Positions 28,401-43,400 of a stretch of DNA of 64,000 bases are shown in pieces. Origin of the DNA: Bathymodiolus brooksi. Lineage: Eukaryota > Mollusca > Bivalvia > Mytilida > Modiolidae. The position numbers and the translations under genes were made by a program. The stretch spans positions 62,630,397 to 62,694,396 of the forward strand of contig OY804588.1 in the NCBI GenBank assembly GCA_963680875.1. Reading direction: 5' to 3'. The notes beneath the pieces were generated by a model that saw only the letters and a program-made list of their open reading frames with translations, searched no databases and was not told where the DNA came from. Numbering within the stretch: the stretch's first letter is position 1; each line of letters opens with the position of its first letter.

Positions 28401-31400
28401 TATCCTGTTCCTTGTTATAGCTACCCCCTCTTCATCACCAATTACTATCCGTGAGTATTTATGTGTTTGGGTAGTGAAATGTATTGTGGACGATTTTTGT
28501 TTACCTAAATTATGATTCAGTTAAAGTAGAGTACATTTATTTTTGGAAATTGTGAAGTCCTGTTTAAAAATATTTTATCCACAAATTTTGGTAAACTTTG
28601 AAGAAAAATTACTGCTTTTTCATGTAAAAAAATATCTGATTTTTGTTTCGTATTTTAACTACAGGGAAAAACATATCGAATGGGACATGGGTGACTGAGT
28701 GGCTTAATTCATTGACTCTTGACCTGGGTTCTCAGCCAGATACCCACCTTTTAGGTTAAGATTTTGAGACACCTAACAATGTTTGGCCAATTCACTGGTC
28801 ACTTCATTATTACTGTCCAGGTGTTCTTCCCCTATTAAGGCTGGTAGTCAGAAAACTTACCAAATCATTCCTAACAGCATCCTCAGTAACCCACAGCTGA
28901 TCACGCTTCAATTTCTCATCACCCATGGATCAACTGGCAGAGAAATCCTCATGTTCATGTGATCGATTTAATAAAAGAATTTGATAAATCCCTTTATAGC
29001 CAATCAAATTACATCTTTTAAAAATATCTAAATTAAGAAAGAAATTCCACTCAAAATATGGGAGTCCCCATTTTTCTGTATTGCTTTTTCACCTCAAAGA
29101 AGGAGATTAAGAATATCAAACGATGATTTTGATTGGTAACTATTAAAAGGCTTTTTTCAACGAAGCGAGGATTTCTCTACCAAATTGACCCACTGGGGAT
29201 GAGTGGAGAGTAACCAAGCTGTGATTGGGTGTTGGTTACCAACAATGTTCCAACAGTTACATTGTTTGCGCAGCAAAGTAATGTGACATATACAATGAAG
29301 AACTAACAATTACCTGAATCATTTTTTAAGGTATTTTTGTTGTATTTTTTGTGGACTAACTTTTGTTTATAATTCGGTTACTTTATATTGCTATATTGTT
29401 TTGTGATCTTTAGCTTAATCCCAGTAGTTTAGCTTCATGTTCATGTCAGGTGTATTAGTTTTTTACATGTCTATTAATTAGTTTATTATGTTTTAAGATA
29501 ATGTGATTTCATTTAAAATCTTGGATGCCGATTTTCGTGGTTTAAAGAAAAAATTTCATTTACATGGATACGTAAATTTTTGAAATCTCTGCTATTAGTC
29601 AGTACATATACCTATGGATACAAACATTCAATTAATTGTTTTGTTTTTATGCTATCCACGAAATCCACAAAAATTGGTATACCACAAATAATAATGAATT
29701 CACAGTCAATCTGTTGATCAAGAATAAATTGTGATTGACCATTTACAGGCAGTTTTATATAGATATAAATCACTATAATATAGTCGGAATATTTTTTTAG
29801 GACCGTAAAATTGACAGGATCTTGTAGCTACGCGGTAGCTGAATGAGGAACTAACACATCATCTGATTCTGTCATGAAAGCCTGTTGTCATAATAATATT
29901 ATATAGCTGAAACATTTCTGAAAATGGTATAAAATAAACATTCATCAATCAAATTTGGGACTTCGGACATACACCATCATTGAAATAAGACGTCCAAAAG
30001 GTCAAAATTTGAACCATAAGACTAGTTTCAAATGAAATTAAATTTAATTGGTGAATGTTTAGGACCGATTGAAAAAAATGGACACATAATGAATATAGTA
30101 GATTAATAATGCTCATTATTTTATGTAGAAAAACTATTAAAACATCATTTACTGATCGCTGAGGAAAGACAAGAACAATTTTGAGATGCAATTATGTTAT
30201 GTTTTTCAATGAATATAATTTATTTGGCTTTCCAACATTTTGACTTTAAGCGTACCTCATGAAGGTTATTCCAGTAAGCATGTCGTGCTCACTAAATTTG
30301 ATATCTACGTTTTAATTACAATCTCAAATAGTATGTGAGAAAAAATAATAAAAGTTGCTACTAAGACGTAGGATCAGAAAAAATGTTCAAATGGTATATA
30401 TGAAATTTTCTTATTATTTTTTTTAAAGCGATGGAATCTCCAAAGCTATCTTTGGCACACACGATAATGTGTTTGAGTAAAATGTATATGTAATTTTCTT
30501 ATTTTTTTTTTTAAGCAATGGAATCTCCAAAGCTATCTTCAGCACATACGACGATGTGTTTGAGTAAAAGTTGTGATAATCCAAGGAAATATACAATAGC
30601 AGGACTAGAAAGTTTGTCTCGGTCATTCCGAGAACACGGTCACAAGTTTTTACCACAAAATACGAGACGTGAATCAAGCAGTGGGGACAGCGATGATGTG
30701 TTTGATTTATCTGAATTTAATTCTGAGGATCGTCAATATTTGGCCTACTTACAAAAACTAGAGACAATTGATTCACATAGTGATACTTCACCAACGATTG
30801 ATCCGGTAGAAAGGAAGGAGGTCGGAAGTTGGTGAGTACTTGTAGGATAGTACAGTAATCCCCCTCTTATAGTCAGTGACTTGCAGCAGGTCAGTGGTTT
30901 TCTCCGGGTACTCCGTTTTCCTCCACCAATAAAACTGATCACCACAATATAACTGAAATATGGTTGAAAGTGACATTAACTACGATTACACTACCCCCAC
31001 CCCTCTTATAAGGCCATCACTTCTATGATGAAAAAAATGGTCTTATTATAGGGGTGGTGACTCTACAGAGGACAATTTAGTAGTATTATGCTATGTCAGT
31101 GCATCTGAAAAAATGTCTGATAAGAGAGTGGAGCCCTGATAAGAGCTTTCAATTTGGAGAAAGCATTTTAATTGCTATTATACATTTTGCAGTCACACTA
31201 GGATCTTCGATAATGAGCATAGCACATGTCTTAAAAACAGTGTGAAATAAACCCCTAGACTACAATTGAGTAGCATCACACATGCCCTAAAAACAGTGTT
31301 AAATAACCCCTAGACTACAGTTGAGTAGCATCACACATGCCCTAAAAACAGTGTTAAATAACCCCTAGACTACAGTTGAGTAGCATCACACATGCCCTAA

Positions 31401-34400
31401 AAACAGTGTTAAATAACCCCTAGACTACAGTTGAGTAGCATCACACATGCCCTAAAAACAGTGTTAAATAACCCCTAGACTACAGTTGAGTAGCATCACA
31501 CATGCCCTATAAACAGTGTGAAATAACCCCTAGACTACAGTTGAGTAGCATCACACATGCCCTAAAAACAGTGTGAAACAGTCCTTAGCCTGCAGTTGAG
31601 TAGCATCACACATGTCTTAAAAACAGTGTGAAACAGTCCTTAGCCTACAGTTGAGTAGCATCACACATGCCCTATAAACAGTGTTAAACAGTCCTTAACC
31701 TACAGTTGAGTAGCATCACCCATGTCCTATAAACAGTGTTAAACAGTCCTTAGCCTACAGTTGAGTAGCATCACACATGTCCTATAAACAGTGTTAAACA
31801 GTCCTTAACCTACAGTTGAGTAGCCTCACACATGCCCTATAAACAGTGTTAAACAGTCCTTAGCCTACAGTTGAGTAGCATCACACATGTCCTATAAACA
31901 GTGTTAAACAGTCCTTAACCTACAGTTGAGTAGCATCACACATGCCCTATAAACAGTGTTAAACAGTCCTTAGCCTACAGTTGAGTAGCATCACACATGC
32001 CCTATAAACAGTGTGAAACAGTCCTTAGCCTACAGTTGAGTAGCATCACACATGCCCTAAAAACAGTGTTAAATAGTCCTTAGCCTACAGTTGAGTAGCA
32101 TCACACATGCCCTAAAAACAGTGTGAAACAGTCCTTAGCCTACAGTTGAGTAGCATCACACATGCCCTATAAACAGTGTGAAACAGTCCTTAACCTACAG
32201 TTGAGTAGCATCACACATGCCCTATAAACAGTGTTAAACAGTCCTTAGCCTACAGTTGAGTAGCATCACACATGCCCTATAAACAGTGTTAAACAGTCCT
32301 TAGCCTACAGTTGAGTAGCATCACACATGCCCTATAAACAGTGTTAAACAGTCCTTAGCCTACAGTTGAGTAGCATCACACATGCCCTATAAACAGTGTT
32401 AAACAGTCCTTAGTCTACAGTTGAGTAGCATCACACATGCCCTATGAACAGTGTTAAACAGTCCTTAACCTACAGTTGAGTAGCATCACACATGCCCTAT
32501 AAACAGTGTTAAACAGTCCTTAACCTACAGTTGAGTAGCATCACACATGCCCTATAAACAGTGTTAAACAGTCCTCACACATGCCCTATAAACAGTGCTA
32601 AACAGTCCTTAGCCTGCAGTTGAGTAGCATCATACATGCCCTATAAACAGTGTTAAACAGTCCTTAGCCTACAGTTGAGTAGCATCACACATGCCCTATA
32701 AACAGTGTTAAACAGTCCTTAGCCTACAGTTGAGTAGCATCACACATGCCCTATAAACAGTGTTAAACAGTCCTTAACCTACAGTTGAGTAGCATCACAC
32801 ATGTCCTATAAACAGTGTTAAACAGTCCTTAGCCTACAGTTGTTATTTGATGTATAGAATTTTTTTTATTTCCAAATTCTTGGCATATCAACAAGAAAAT
32901 AATATATGGGTGATAATTAAGTAAGTCTTTATGGTGAAAATATGGATTTGACAATGATATCACATTGTAAACATACCAAGGATAATTTTGCTAGTGTTCA
33001 AAAAACCATATGACAACGGTACAAAAATCATGTCTATATTTTGTTGTCCTGAAGAAAATTTGGTTTCTCAGTTTAATCAAATTTACAAAAAAAATTGATA
33101 AAGTTCTCTATTTATATTATTATAAAGGTTTTTAATTACTGTAGTTATTCTGGAGAAAGATGGGGGTTGGGGGTATGGTGTAATCTGAAAAAAAGATTTA
33201 TGAAAATTCCATTGATGAATTTGGAAAAGGGGAGATAATCCAGAAATAAAATGTTAACTTAACCATGGGACAAAACTCTAGATTACTAATACAGTGCAAT
33301 ATTTGTTTGATGAGTAATAAAAATCAATGTGTAACATATGGTTAAATTAAATACATAATGAAAGTAATAAACCCGAAATATTTAAGGTATTGAGGGATCT
33401 AGATATAATATTAATGTAACCAGTTTCCAGAGGATCTTATTTTTAGTACATGTAGTTCATTGTCAAAAATGGTTCTGAATGAGAAGTTTGATTCAAAGAG
33501 GTAATTATGGGATGTCTATGTCAAAAAATTTGAAATCTTTCAAAAAATGTTTGAAAATAAGGTATAGATTGACCTTTGTTTGAAACGTTTCTTTGTTTGT
33601 TTAATGGTGTAACTGTTTAATGCCTGTTTCAACAATATTTCAATTATATCGTGTTTGAAACATGTTTTGTTATGTTACATAAAATTGAACTATCAATGGC
33701 CGTCCAATATGTTACTTTTTTTAATTTTATTTTCATGAGTAAAAATATATTAAATAGTATTCAAAATTCTGCATTTCAAGCCTATAAATGAGTGCTAGAA
33801 AGGATGTATGTATATTATTTTCTAATCTGGTCCCTCAATTCGCTTATCCACTCCGTCTGTTTAATTATTTGTTCCCTCAGATAAGTAATAAATTCCTTCG
33901 GTTTACTAATTGTTCCCTTGGATAAGTAGAATCTGTTTCATCGATGTTCCTAGATCGCTACGGGAGTTGCATACAAACGACTCATAGTCAGAAACCATTT
34001 CACATATTTAAACCAAATCTTGCGTGAATGATATTAGGGTGGACCTCTTACTAATTATGTCTCCCCCCCACTTTGGTGGGGAGACATATTGTTTTTGTCC
34101 TGTCCGTCTGTCCATCACACAGTTTGTCAGCACAACTCCTCTGAAACTACTGAACAGAATTTCATGAAACTTGGTAGATAGTAAGGACACCATATGTAGT
34201 TGTGCATATTACCAGGAAATTTTGATCGCCTGAATTTTGTGGGAATTATGCCCCTTTGAAGTTAGAAATTTCCCGAAATTTACTACTGAAGCAGCTTCTC
34301 AGCGCAACTCCTCTGAAACTATTGAACAGAAGTTCATGAAACTTGGTAGGTAGTAAGGACACCATATGTAGTTGTGCATATTACCAGGAAATTTTGATCC

Positions 34401-37400
34401 CCTAAATTTTGTGAGAGTTATGTCCCTTTGAACTTAGAAATTTCCCCAAATATACTTCTGAAGCAGCTTGTCAGTGCAACTCCTCTGAAACTACTGAACA
34501 GAATTTCATGAAACTTGGTAGGTAGTAAGGACACCATATGTAGTTGTGCATATTACCAGGAATTGGTGATCTCCTAAATTTTGTGGGAGTTATGCCCCTT
34601 TGAACTTAAAATTTCCCAAAATATACTTCTGAAGCAGCTTGTCAGCACAACTCCTCTGTAATTACTGAACAGAATTTCATGAAACTTGGTAGGTAGTAAG
34701 GACACCATATGTAGTTGTGCATATTACCAGGAAATGTTGATCCCCTAAATTTTGTGGGAGTTATTTGCAAACACTCTAGTGTAATATCCCTTACTGAAAC
34801 TTGTATATATATATATATATATATACGTCTGAAAATTAAACCAAACAGTGTTAGAATTAGATTTTAGAGCTGTCAAATTTTTGTTCTTCCCTCGATGGGA
34901 TTTGAACCCACACCATTGTTACACTGCAGCACCATTCGCTTAGCCTTACGTCCAGCGCCCTAGACCACTCGACTACATCCACTCCCTAAAAAAGGAGCTT
35001 CAATAGTCGTAGTGTTACCTTGTCTCGTAAGGAAAATCTAGGGATAGACGCAAGACATGTGTATAAGCGTGTGTAGATGGTACATATATACTTAATATTA
35101 TAATTTGACAGCAATCTAACTCAGCAATTTTTAATATATTGGATAGGATAATGAAGAATTCACTATACAGTCACAGGAAATAAAGTATATTATACAAACG
35201 TCTAGAAGCAAGTGACAACCATACAATATATCTGTCCCACTGGATCTCAAAGTTACTTAAAAGGATACTAGGTTAATACTAAATATTATATACGTCTGAA
35301 AATTAAACCAAACAGTGTTAGAATTAGATTTTAGAGCTGTCAAATATATATGTACAAGAGTCTATCATAATGTCACTATTTCCCTGAAAAAGTTTTCATC
35401 ACCAATCCATTGATTTTAGAAGAACTAAACTCCTCTAAAATCATTGGAACATAGGCTGAGCAATTTTCTGGAATGGGGAACTTTGCCATGACAATATGGA
35501 ATAGTACCTGTAACCCTTGCTTTAGCACTTTTGATCAAATTTTTTTTTTGCGTTTCATGGATTAAAAACAGTTTTTTTTTGTTATTCATTGAAGCTTAAT
35601 TTTATTTGTTACCCAAATAGATTTTTTACCTATGACTACAGTTTGTGGGACGGGGGGAGACATACGTTTTTGTCGGCAAAAACAAACTTTAATTTTTAGT
35701 TTTCGGTGCTTATCGGAAATCAGATTTGGCGGCTACCACCAAACTTAATTTTACTCAATTAAATCAATTGAAACCAAACTTGGCAGAAGTATTAATTCTG
35801 TGATCCTCAACATTTTATATGATTGAATCTAAATTGTACATGAATAATCATTTGATGATCCCTTACAAAATTATCATTTTTGTGTTGATCTGAAATCCAA
35901 GATGGTTGCCACCTTAGGACAAACTGAAACCTCCAAATCATTTGACAGCAAACATGGAATGTTACCTTGGATAGTCCTTTGTATATAAATTTTGTGTCAA
36001 TCTGAAATCCAAGATGGCTGCCACATTCTGACAAATTTAACATTGAACACTGTGGAAATAATGCCTTAAAATTATTCTGATATGAAAGCCTAAATCATTT
36101 GACAACAAGCATAGAATGTTTCTGGGATAGTCCTTTGTATATTTAGCCACTGCTGTAAGACAAAACTTAAACATAGCACCCTATTGAGAAAAATGAAAAT
36201 TAGATGCTAGAAACTAGGTTGAATTCAAACATTACATGAATTACATAGTTTTAATTTTGGTGTTGTTGTGTGGATCGGAAATCCTATATGACATATACCA
36301 CAGAACCAGGGGAATATAAATATAAATTTTTTTTCTCAAAAACTGCAAATATGCATGAACCCATACACTGAAATGGTGCATGACTAACCAAGTGAGTGAT
36401 ACAGGCTTGGGTGAGTCTCCAGTTAATAACTCAGTCATTCGTGATTCAATTTGAACAGCTGCAATACTGTTGTGCATATAGGGTGTAGTCAGCATAGAAG
36501 ATTAAGATTTTATAATGTAGTAATCCATATTATTACATAATGATTTTATTTAAGCAATTTTATTGGCTATCATGCTGTCACCTGACATTCCGTAAAATTT
36601 GATATTGTTTGATTAAAACTCGTATTGACTTGGTTTCACTTTCGTTTTCGTTTAATGTAATAAAACAATTACAGTTTTTTGTATCGGTCAATACAAGTTT
36701 TTATGGACCTTAGAAATCAATATTCACCTCAGCCTAAAGGCTTCGGTGAATATCGTTTTTAAGGTCAATAAAAACTTGTATTGACCTCAACAAAAGACTA
36801 TAATTGTATATTATTATATAGTAATAAATATTTTGCTATTAATTTCAATGGAAAAGAATCGTGCAACATATCCTTGTATTTGCACGCTATATGTATATTA
36901 TTATCATCCTTCCCTCCCGCTATATCTACCTGCTGACTCCATAAGCAAAACTCGTATCAAAGTTCGCGTGAGCTGAGCTGGACTTATCAACAGTGAGCAG
37001 GAGTTATCACCAAATTCTCCCAACATTTAAACGATAATTCCTGTGAAGATGACAAAAGTAAATAAAATTCAGCAACACCATTAGCTAGTTAACATTTTAT
37101 TTTTTAAACATATATCAAATTAGGAACTGTCGTGTCAGCAATATCAACAAACATCGTCCTACAAAAATGTACTTGTCACAATTCTTGATAACCTCTGCTG
37201 AGACGTCATAATTTTTACGTCATAAGCGAGGTCGTGACCTTTATGTTTTCTAAAACAGAATGGCATTGGTAAACAAAACCGGTGAATTGCCGGCTTTGAT
37301 GTTTGTAATAAAAAAAACCAATGAATATCACCATTAAAGGAAAAATTCAACAATCTTAACATTTATATAAACCTGTAAAAATGAATGATATATTTGCAAA

Positions 37401-40400
37401 CTACTTATGAACTATGTTTTGGGGAAGCATATTTTGAATATTTTGAATCATGCGATTTTTCCCACGAATATACAAATATAGATGTATCTGTGTTTATGTT
37501 TGATTTAAGGATGATAAACATGTCATCTGAATGTGAATATGATTGATATGTATATGTTATCTGGATGTGAATTGATTGATACCGAAAATATCAGCATGCC
37601 GAGCCAGAATATGCAGTTTGTTGTCGAGTGAGCGAAGCGAATGAGTCACAAACTTCATATTCTGTCGAGCAGGCTGATATTTTTCAGTATCAATCATATT
37701 CACATTCAGATGACATGTTTATCATCCTTAAATCAAACATAAAGACGGATACATCTATAGGTTTCGATATTTGTATTTTCGCGGGAAAAATCACATGATT
37801 CAAAATATTAAAAATACGCTTCCCCAAGACATAATTCATAAGTAGTTTGCAAATATACCATTCATTTTTACAGATTTATATAAATGTTAAGATTGGAGAG
37901 TTTTCCTCTTTAATGGTGATATTCATTTTTTTTTATTACAAACAGTCACCATTTTCATTAAAGGTTTTGTTTACTAATGACGTTCGGTTTAGAAAGCACA
38001 AACGTCACGACCTCGATTATGACATAAAAAAAAACCAGTATTCCCAGCAGAGGTTATCAAGAATTGTGTCAAGTACATTTTTGTAGGATGATGTTTGTTG
38101 ATATTTCTGACACGACAGTTCCTAATTTGATTTATATTTAAAATATGAAATGTTACCTAGCTGATGATGCTGATGAATTTTATTTACTTTTGTCATCTTG
38201 ACAGGAATTATCGTTTAAATGTTGGGAGAATTTGGTGATAACTCCTGCTGACTGTTGATAAGTCCTGCTCAGCTCACACGAACTTAGATACGATTTTTGC
38301 TTATGGAGTCAGTAGGTAGATATAGCGGGAGGGAAGGATGATAATGAAAAATATCAGCCTGCTCGACAAAATATAAAGTTTGTGACTCGTCGCTTCGCTC
38401 ACTCGCCACCAAACTTCATATTCTGGCTCGGCAGGCTGATATTTTCGGTATCAATCAATTCACATCCAGATAACATATACTTGCACTATCTCAAAAATTT
38501 CAAAATTTTCATAAAATTTCAGAACTTGTTACTAAAATTTATTACTATATAATAAAAGGGTTATTCCAATAACCATGTACTACTAGACTAGGATCTCACA
38601 TTAGACATTTTTTATTTTAATTTCTCATTTCAAAATATTAAAGGAGTGGTCGTGATGGTATGGTAGTTGGATTTACAACTACATGTATATGTGCAGTCAG
38701 TGCCTATCACCACTAATGTTGTGGGGTGTTCTTTTGGTTGTCCCCTTTCCATCAACACTGATCGATAGTCAGGAATAAAATGACAATAATTTTACCCATG
38801 TTAAATAGTTATACAAACTATGGTTTCCATGAATTATTTCAATTCTGATAGAAAAAATTGAACTTATTTTTTTAAGTGAAAGTCAGTAATGGAAATTCAT
38901 GGCATAACAAAATTCCAATAACATTCATGTTAACATTTGTTTTTTCTATCTATAATAAAGAAATCAAGTTACTGATATTTTCAAATTTTGATGGCATTTT
39001 GATTTTAGCAACTTATACAAGTAAAATGCTAAAAAAAAATGTAAAATAAATCAGTAATCAGCATGTGTCAATGTCACTAGCGTTCCTTGGAAACTACGTC
39101 ACTTGAAGACGACAATTTACAAAAGTCAAAGTCAATATAGAGTTATCTTAAATTTTTTGTGTGGAAAAAATGAATGTGTATAGAAACAAAGCAAACAATT
39201 TAAAGTTTGTAATCACAGTGGTCCTTTATATATACTCATGTGCAAATTCAAATATATTGGGAATTTTATCATGGCATTGTTTATATAGTCAATGAAGGAC
39301 ATCATATTAGAATTAAGAAATAATTTATGGCAGCCATAGTTTGTATCCAGTTTCAACATGGCATTATTTTCATAAAATTTTATCCTGAGCAATAGCATGT
39401 GCGGATTAAAATATATTGGGAATTTTATCACGGCATTGCTTATATAGCCAATGAAGGACGTCATATTAGAATTAAGAAATAATTTATGGAAGGGGTAAGT
39501 TTGTTGGAGATTTTAATATGGGTAACATTATTTGTGTAAAAATTTTACCCCGAGTGATAGCGAGATTTTAATATGGGTAACATTATCTGCGTAAAATTTG
39601 CACAGATAATGTCACCCATATTAAAATCTCCAACAAACTTACCCCTTCCATAAATTATTTCTATTCTAATAGGACATATACAGTAAATTTTTAATCCACA
39701 TTCCTTTATAGTGTACCCATATTAAAATCTCCAACAAACTTACCCCTTCCCATATTAAAATCTCCAACAAACTTACCCCTTCCATAAATTATTTCTATGA
39801 CGTGCTGTATTGGCTTTGTAAACAAAAGGGTATAATAGAACAGCCAAATACGTCATGATCATTAGCGTGTGTAAGTCATAATAAATCGGGGATTTTTATA
39901 CCCTTTTGTTTACAAAGCCAAAACAGCACGCCATATTAGAATTATCATTTTATTTTTTGTTTATTAGCAACATGTTTTAAATGTAGACAATGGTATGATA
40001 AGTACAGAACATGTGTTGCAATTTTTTCCCTATAGATTCAAATGTAAACTCAGTCAGTCATGTAATTTACACTTGATGAAATGTCAACTTCTATCATTTT
40101 TGGTAGCAACTGACATTCTGAACATTAGAAATATTTTCTAGATAAGGAAGCTAATATTTTCAACATTTAAATTTCTAGTTTAATATTGAAATTTATTTTA
40201 CTTCACGTAAAATTGTAAATGACATACTGAACATTAGAAATATTTTATAGATAGGATACTAATGTTTTCAACGTTTTGAATTTCAAATTTAATTCAAAAT
40301 TTATTTTACTTTTCATAAAATTGTAAATGATATTTTGAACATTTTTAATATTTCGTAGACAGGAAACTAAATTATAATGTTTACAACGTTTAAATTTTTA

Positions 40401-43400
40401 TTTTATTTTACTAGACGTGTAATAAACATGACCGAATTGATAATAATTCATTCATGGATACGGATTTAGTTCTATCCATATTCAAATGTTGAATAATTTG
40501 GAAGACTGAGTTTATTTGCATGATGCAAATGAATAATATATTTCAAAACATGATAAAGAGATTTATATACATAATTTGAACAATGACTTTTATACTGGAT
40601 TATTTCAAACTACATGTGTTGGTAGATGAAGTGAATATGTTGAAGTAAGTTGATTATAACTGTAAGTAATTCCGTATAGGAGAATGTCCGAGTAACTCTC
40701 CATTCATGAAAAATAATGGAGCCGAGGCCCCGAAGGGGTCGAGGCCCATTGTTTTTAAGGAATGGAGAGATACGAGGACATTCTCCAACTTAAAATCCAC
40801 CCATTGTACTTTATTAATTTTATTAATTATTAATCTTGTAACAAAAAAAAGTCTGTGTATAGTATCTAAAGTACAAAGAGAACAATAACTCCGCCCCTAT
40901 CCACATTGTTCATAACTCCATTCCTTAAAAATAATGGAGAGTTTAGACAATAGATTTACATCACAGGTGGATTTTAAATACATGTGATCTTCTGCAGAAG
41001 TAAATTGAGACCAAATATACCCTTCTGGGTGTTGAAAACTCCAGTGTTAATCACATTCAATCAAATTTTATAATTTTGTGTTTTCATCATCAAATTAATT
41101 GTTCTGCCACCTCACTAAGTTAATCATAGTCTTGCCCTTCAGGTATTGGACAATTTACACTTATTCTTGTGATCAGCAAATTTGATGAATTAAATTCAGA
41201 ATTTGTATAGAACAGTTTATATTATGAATGGCATTAATTTGAGCAGTTCTAGAGTAGAAACTATTTTTTCCCAAAATCATACTCAAACTTAACTTATTTT
41301 TTCTCTCAAAAATGTCTTGTTTATCCACATATCTAAGAACAGCCTGTATTTTTTTTCAAAATGAAATTCAAAATTATCAATAATGAAACCTGTCTAAAAC
41401 AAACCTCATTGGGGCCAGCTTATTTGTTTGGAATAGACAGGTGATTAGCTTACACAGGTTAAATTAAAGATTGTTTACATTGGGACTTTATTTACCGTTT
41501 GATATTTACAAGATTCCACTTTATTCAAGATTTGGTTTCATTGGGTTTTTTTTCTGTCTCCAAAAAGTTTAGCTTATCCACATATTTCAGAAATGTTTGT
41601 GTAAATTTCCATCTTCAGTCGTAAAGATTCCCACAATAAAAAGTAGAAACGAAAATTCTACTTTTTCAATGTTTCTTTAATTGATTGATTGATTGATTTG
41701 TATTTAACATTAATCTTAACAGTGTTTCTATAGTAACCAAGCAATTTTGTTTATGCTTTGTTGTGTGATTTTGTGTAAACCCATGTTAGTTGTGTTAGTA
41801 TTGTGGTCAGAAGTCAACGACCTTAATCAATCAGTCGCACATGCACAACACCCCCTCCCCCTCCCCCTCCCTTTATTTATCTGAATAAAAACTAGAAATG
41901 TGAACATCGCCTGTTACTAAAAAGGACTTATTAGATTCATTATTTTCAAGATACTTTTTATAATTTATACCTCTCAGACATTAAAATTCTGTAACTAGTT
42001 TTATCGATATGTTTTAAACTTTGATTCCGGAAGAGTATAACATAATATAATGAACACACAGTTCAAACTCGTTTTTTCAAACCCAAATGCGGCGGTTAGG
42101 CCAAAATAAAAAAAATACGCATGTTTCTGCTAACCGTACCTGTCCATCACTTTTAGTACCTACCCTAAAGTTCTTATTGCCATATTTGGACAAGCACTCT
42201 TCAAGTCAAATCCTGATCCTGTATAACCTTACCTAGGTAAAAATGGAAAAAAAAGATCCAAAGTTTTACCTAGCTATCTACCCTATTTTTTTTCAAGAAT
42301 GTTAACTGTATCGCAGGTTTTTTTTTTTTTGCCTCACTTGGATATCTTGAAATTAATGTATGGTTCATTTATAGTACATTGTAGTAATTAAGCTAATTAT
42401 TTTCATATGTCAACTTTTGAGAAAATTAATTGCTCTGTACCTTTGACTTTGACATGTGACAGTAAACACACATATTTTTTTTAGCCTAACTAGTATTATC
42501 GGTATGTTTTAAACTTTGATTCCGGAAGAGTATAGCATAATATAATGAACACACAGTTCAAACTCGTTTTTTCAAACCCGAATGCAGCGTTTAGGCCAAA
42601 ATAAGATTCATGGCTATTTCCTAGAATGTCATTAAGGCCAAAGTAAAAATAATACCTGTGTTTTTGCTAACAATCTTAAGAAATAGGGTAGAAATATCTT
42701 GTCCAAAAATGACAATAAAAACCATAGGATAGACACTAGAAATTAGTGTCGGTAGGGTTAACAGAAACACAGGTATTTTTTTGGCCAATAAAATAGTCCT
42801 ATTAATTATGCTGACCAAATTATTCTTAAAAATCTTGTCAACAAATGATATTTAAGATGTGACATAAATATTAAGATGATTGATAACAAATGGAGGATAC
42901 ATGTTTTTATTATTTTCAGCAGTTCTTTGTCCAGTGATTCAGCCATAGACAGAGGGGATGCTAATTCTTCTGAGTTAGCTGGACGTCTTCAAGAATTAGA
43001 AAAAGAACTCATGTAAGTTGTTCCCATAAAACATGCTGGACGTCTTCAAGAACTAGAAAAGGAACTCATGTAAGTTTGTTTTAGATATTGGTTCTCATGA
43101 AACATGCTGGACGTCTTCAAGAACTAGAAATGGAACTCATGTAAGTTTGTTTTAGATATTGGTTCTCATGAAACATGCTGGACGTCTTCAAGAACTAGAA
43201 AAGGAACTCATGTAAGTTTGTTTTAGATATTGGTTCTCATGAAGCATGCTGGATGTCTTCAAGAACTAGAAAAGGAACTCATGTAAGTTTGTTTTAGATA
43301 TTGGTTCTCATGAAACATGCTGGACGTCTTCAAGAACTAGAAAAGAAATTCATGTAAGTTTGTTTTAGATATTGGTTCTCATGACGCATGCTGGACGTCT

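Noticed and set aside
30429..30490. A separate upstream coding exon starting [11 protein letters not shown]
   Set aside because: It is the duplicated start of exon 8, has no good donor before its stop, and ends in TAA.
34880..34985. Functional tRNA-Ser/Leu gene
   Set aside because: A and B boxes match, but the acceptor stem ends do not pair convincingly and a shared SINE body follows; no T-run terminator directly after it.
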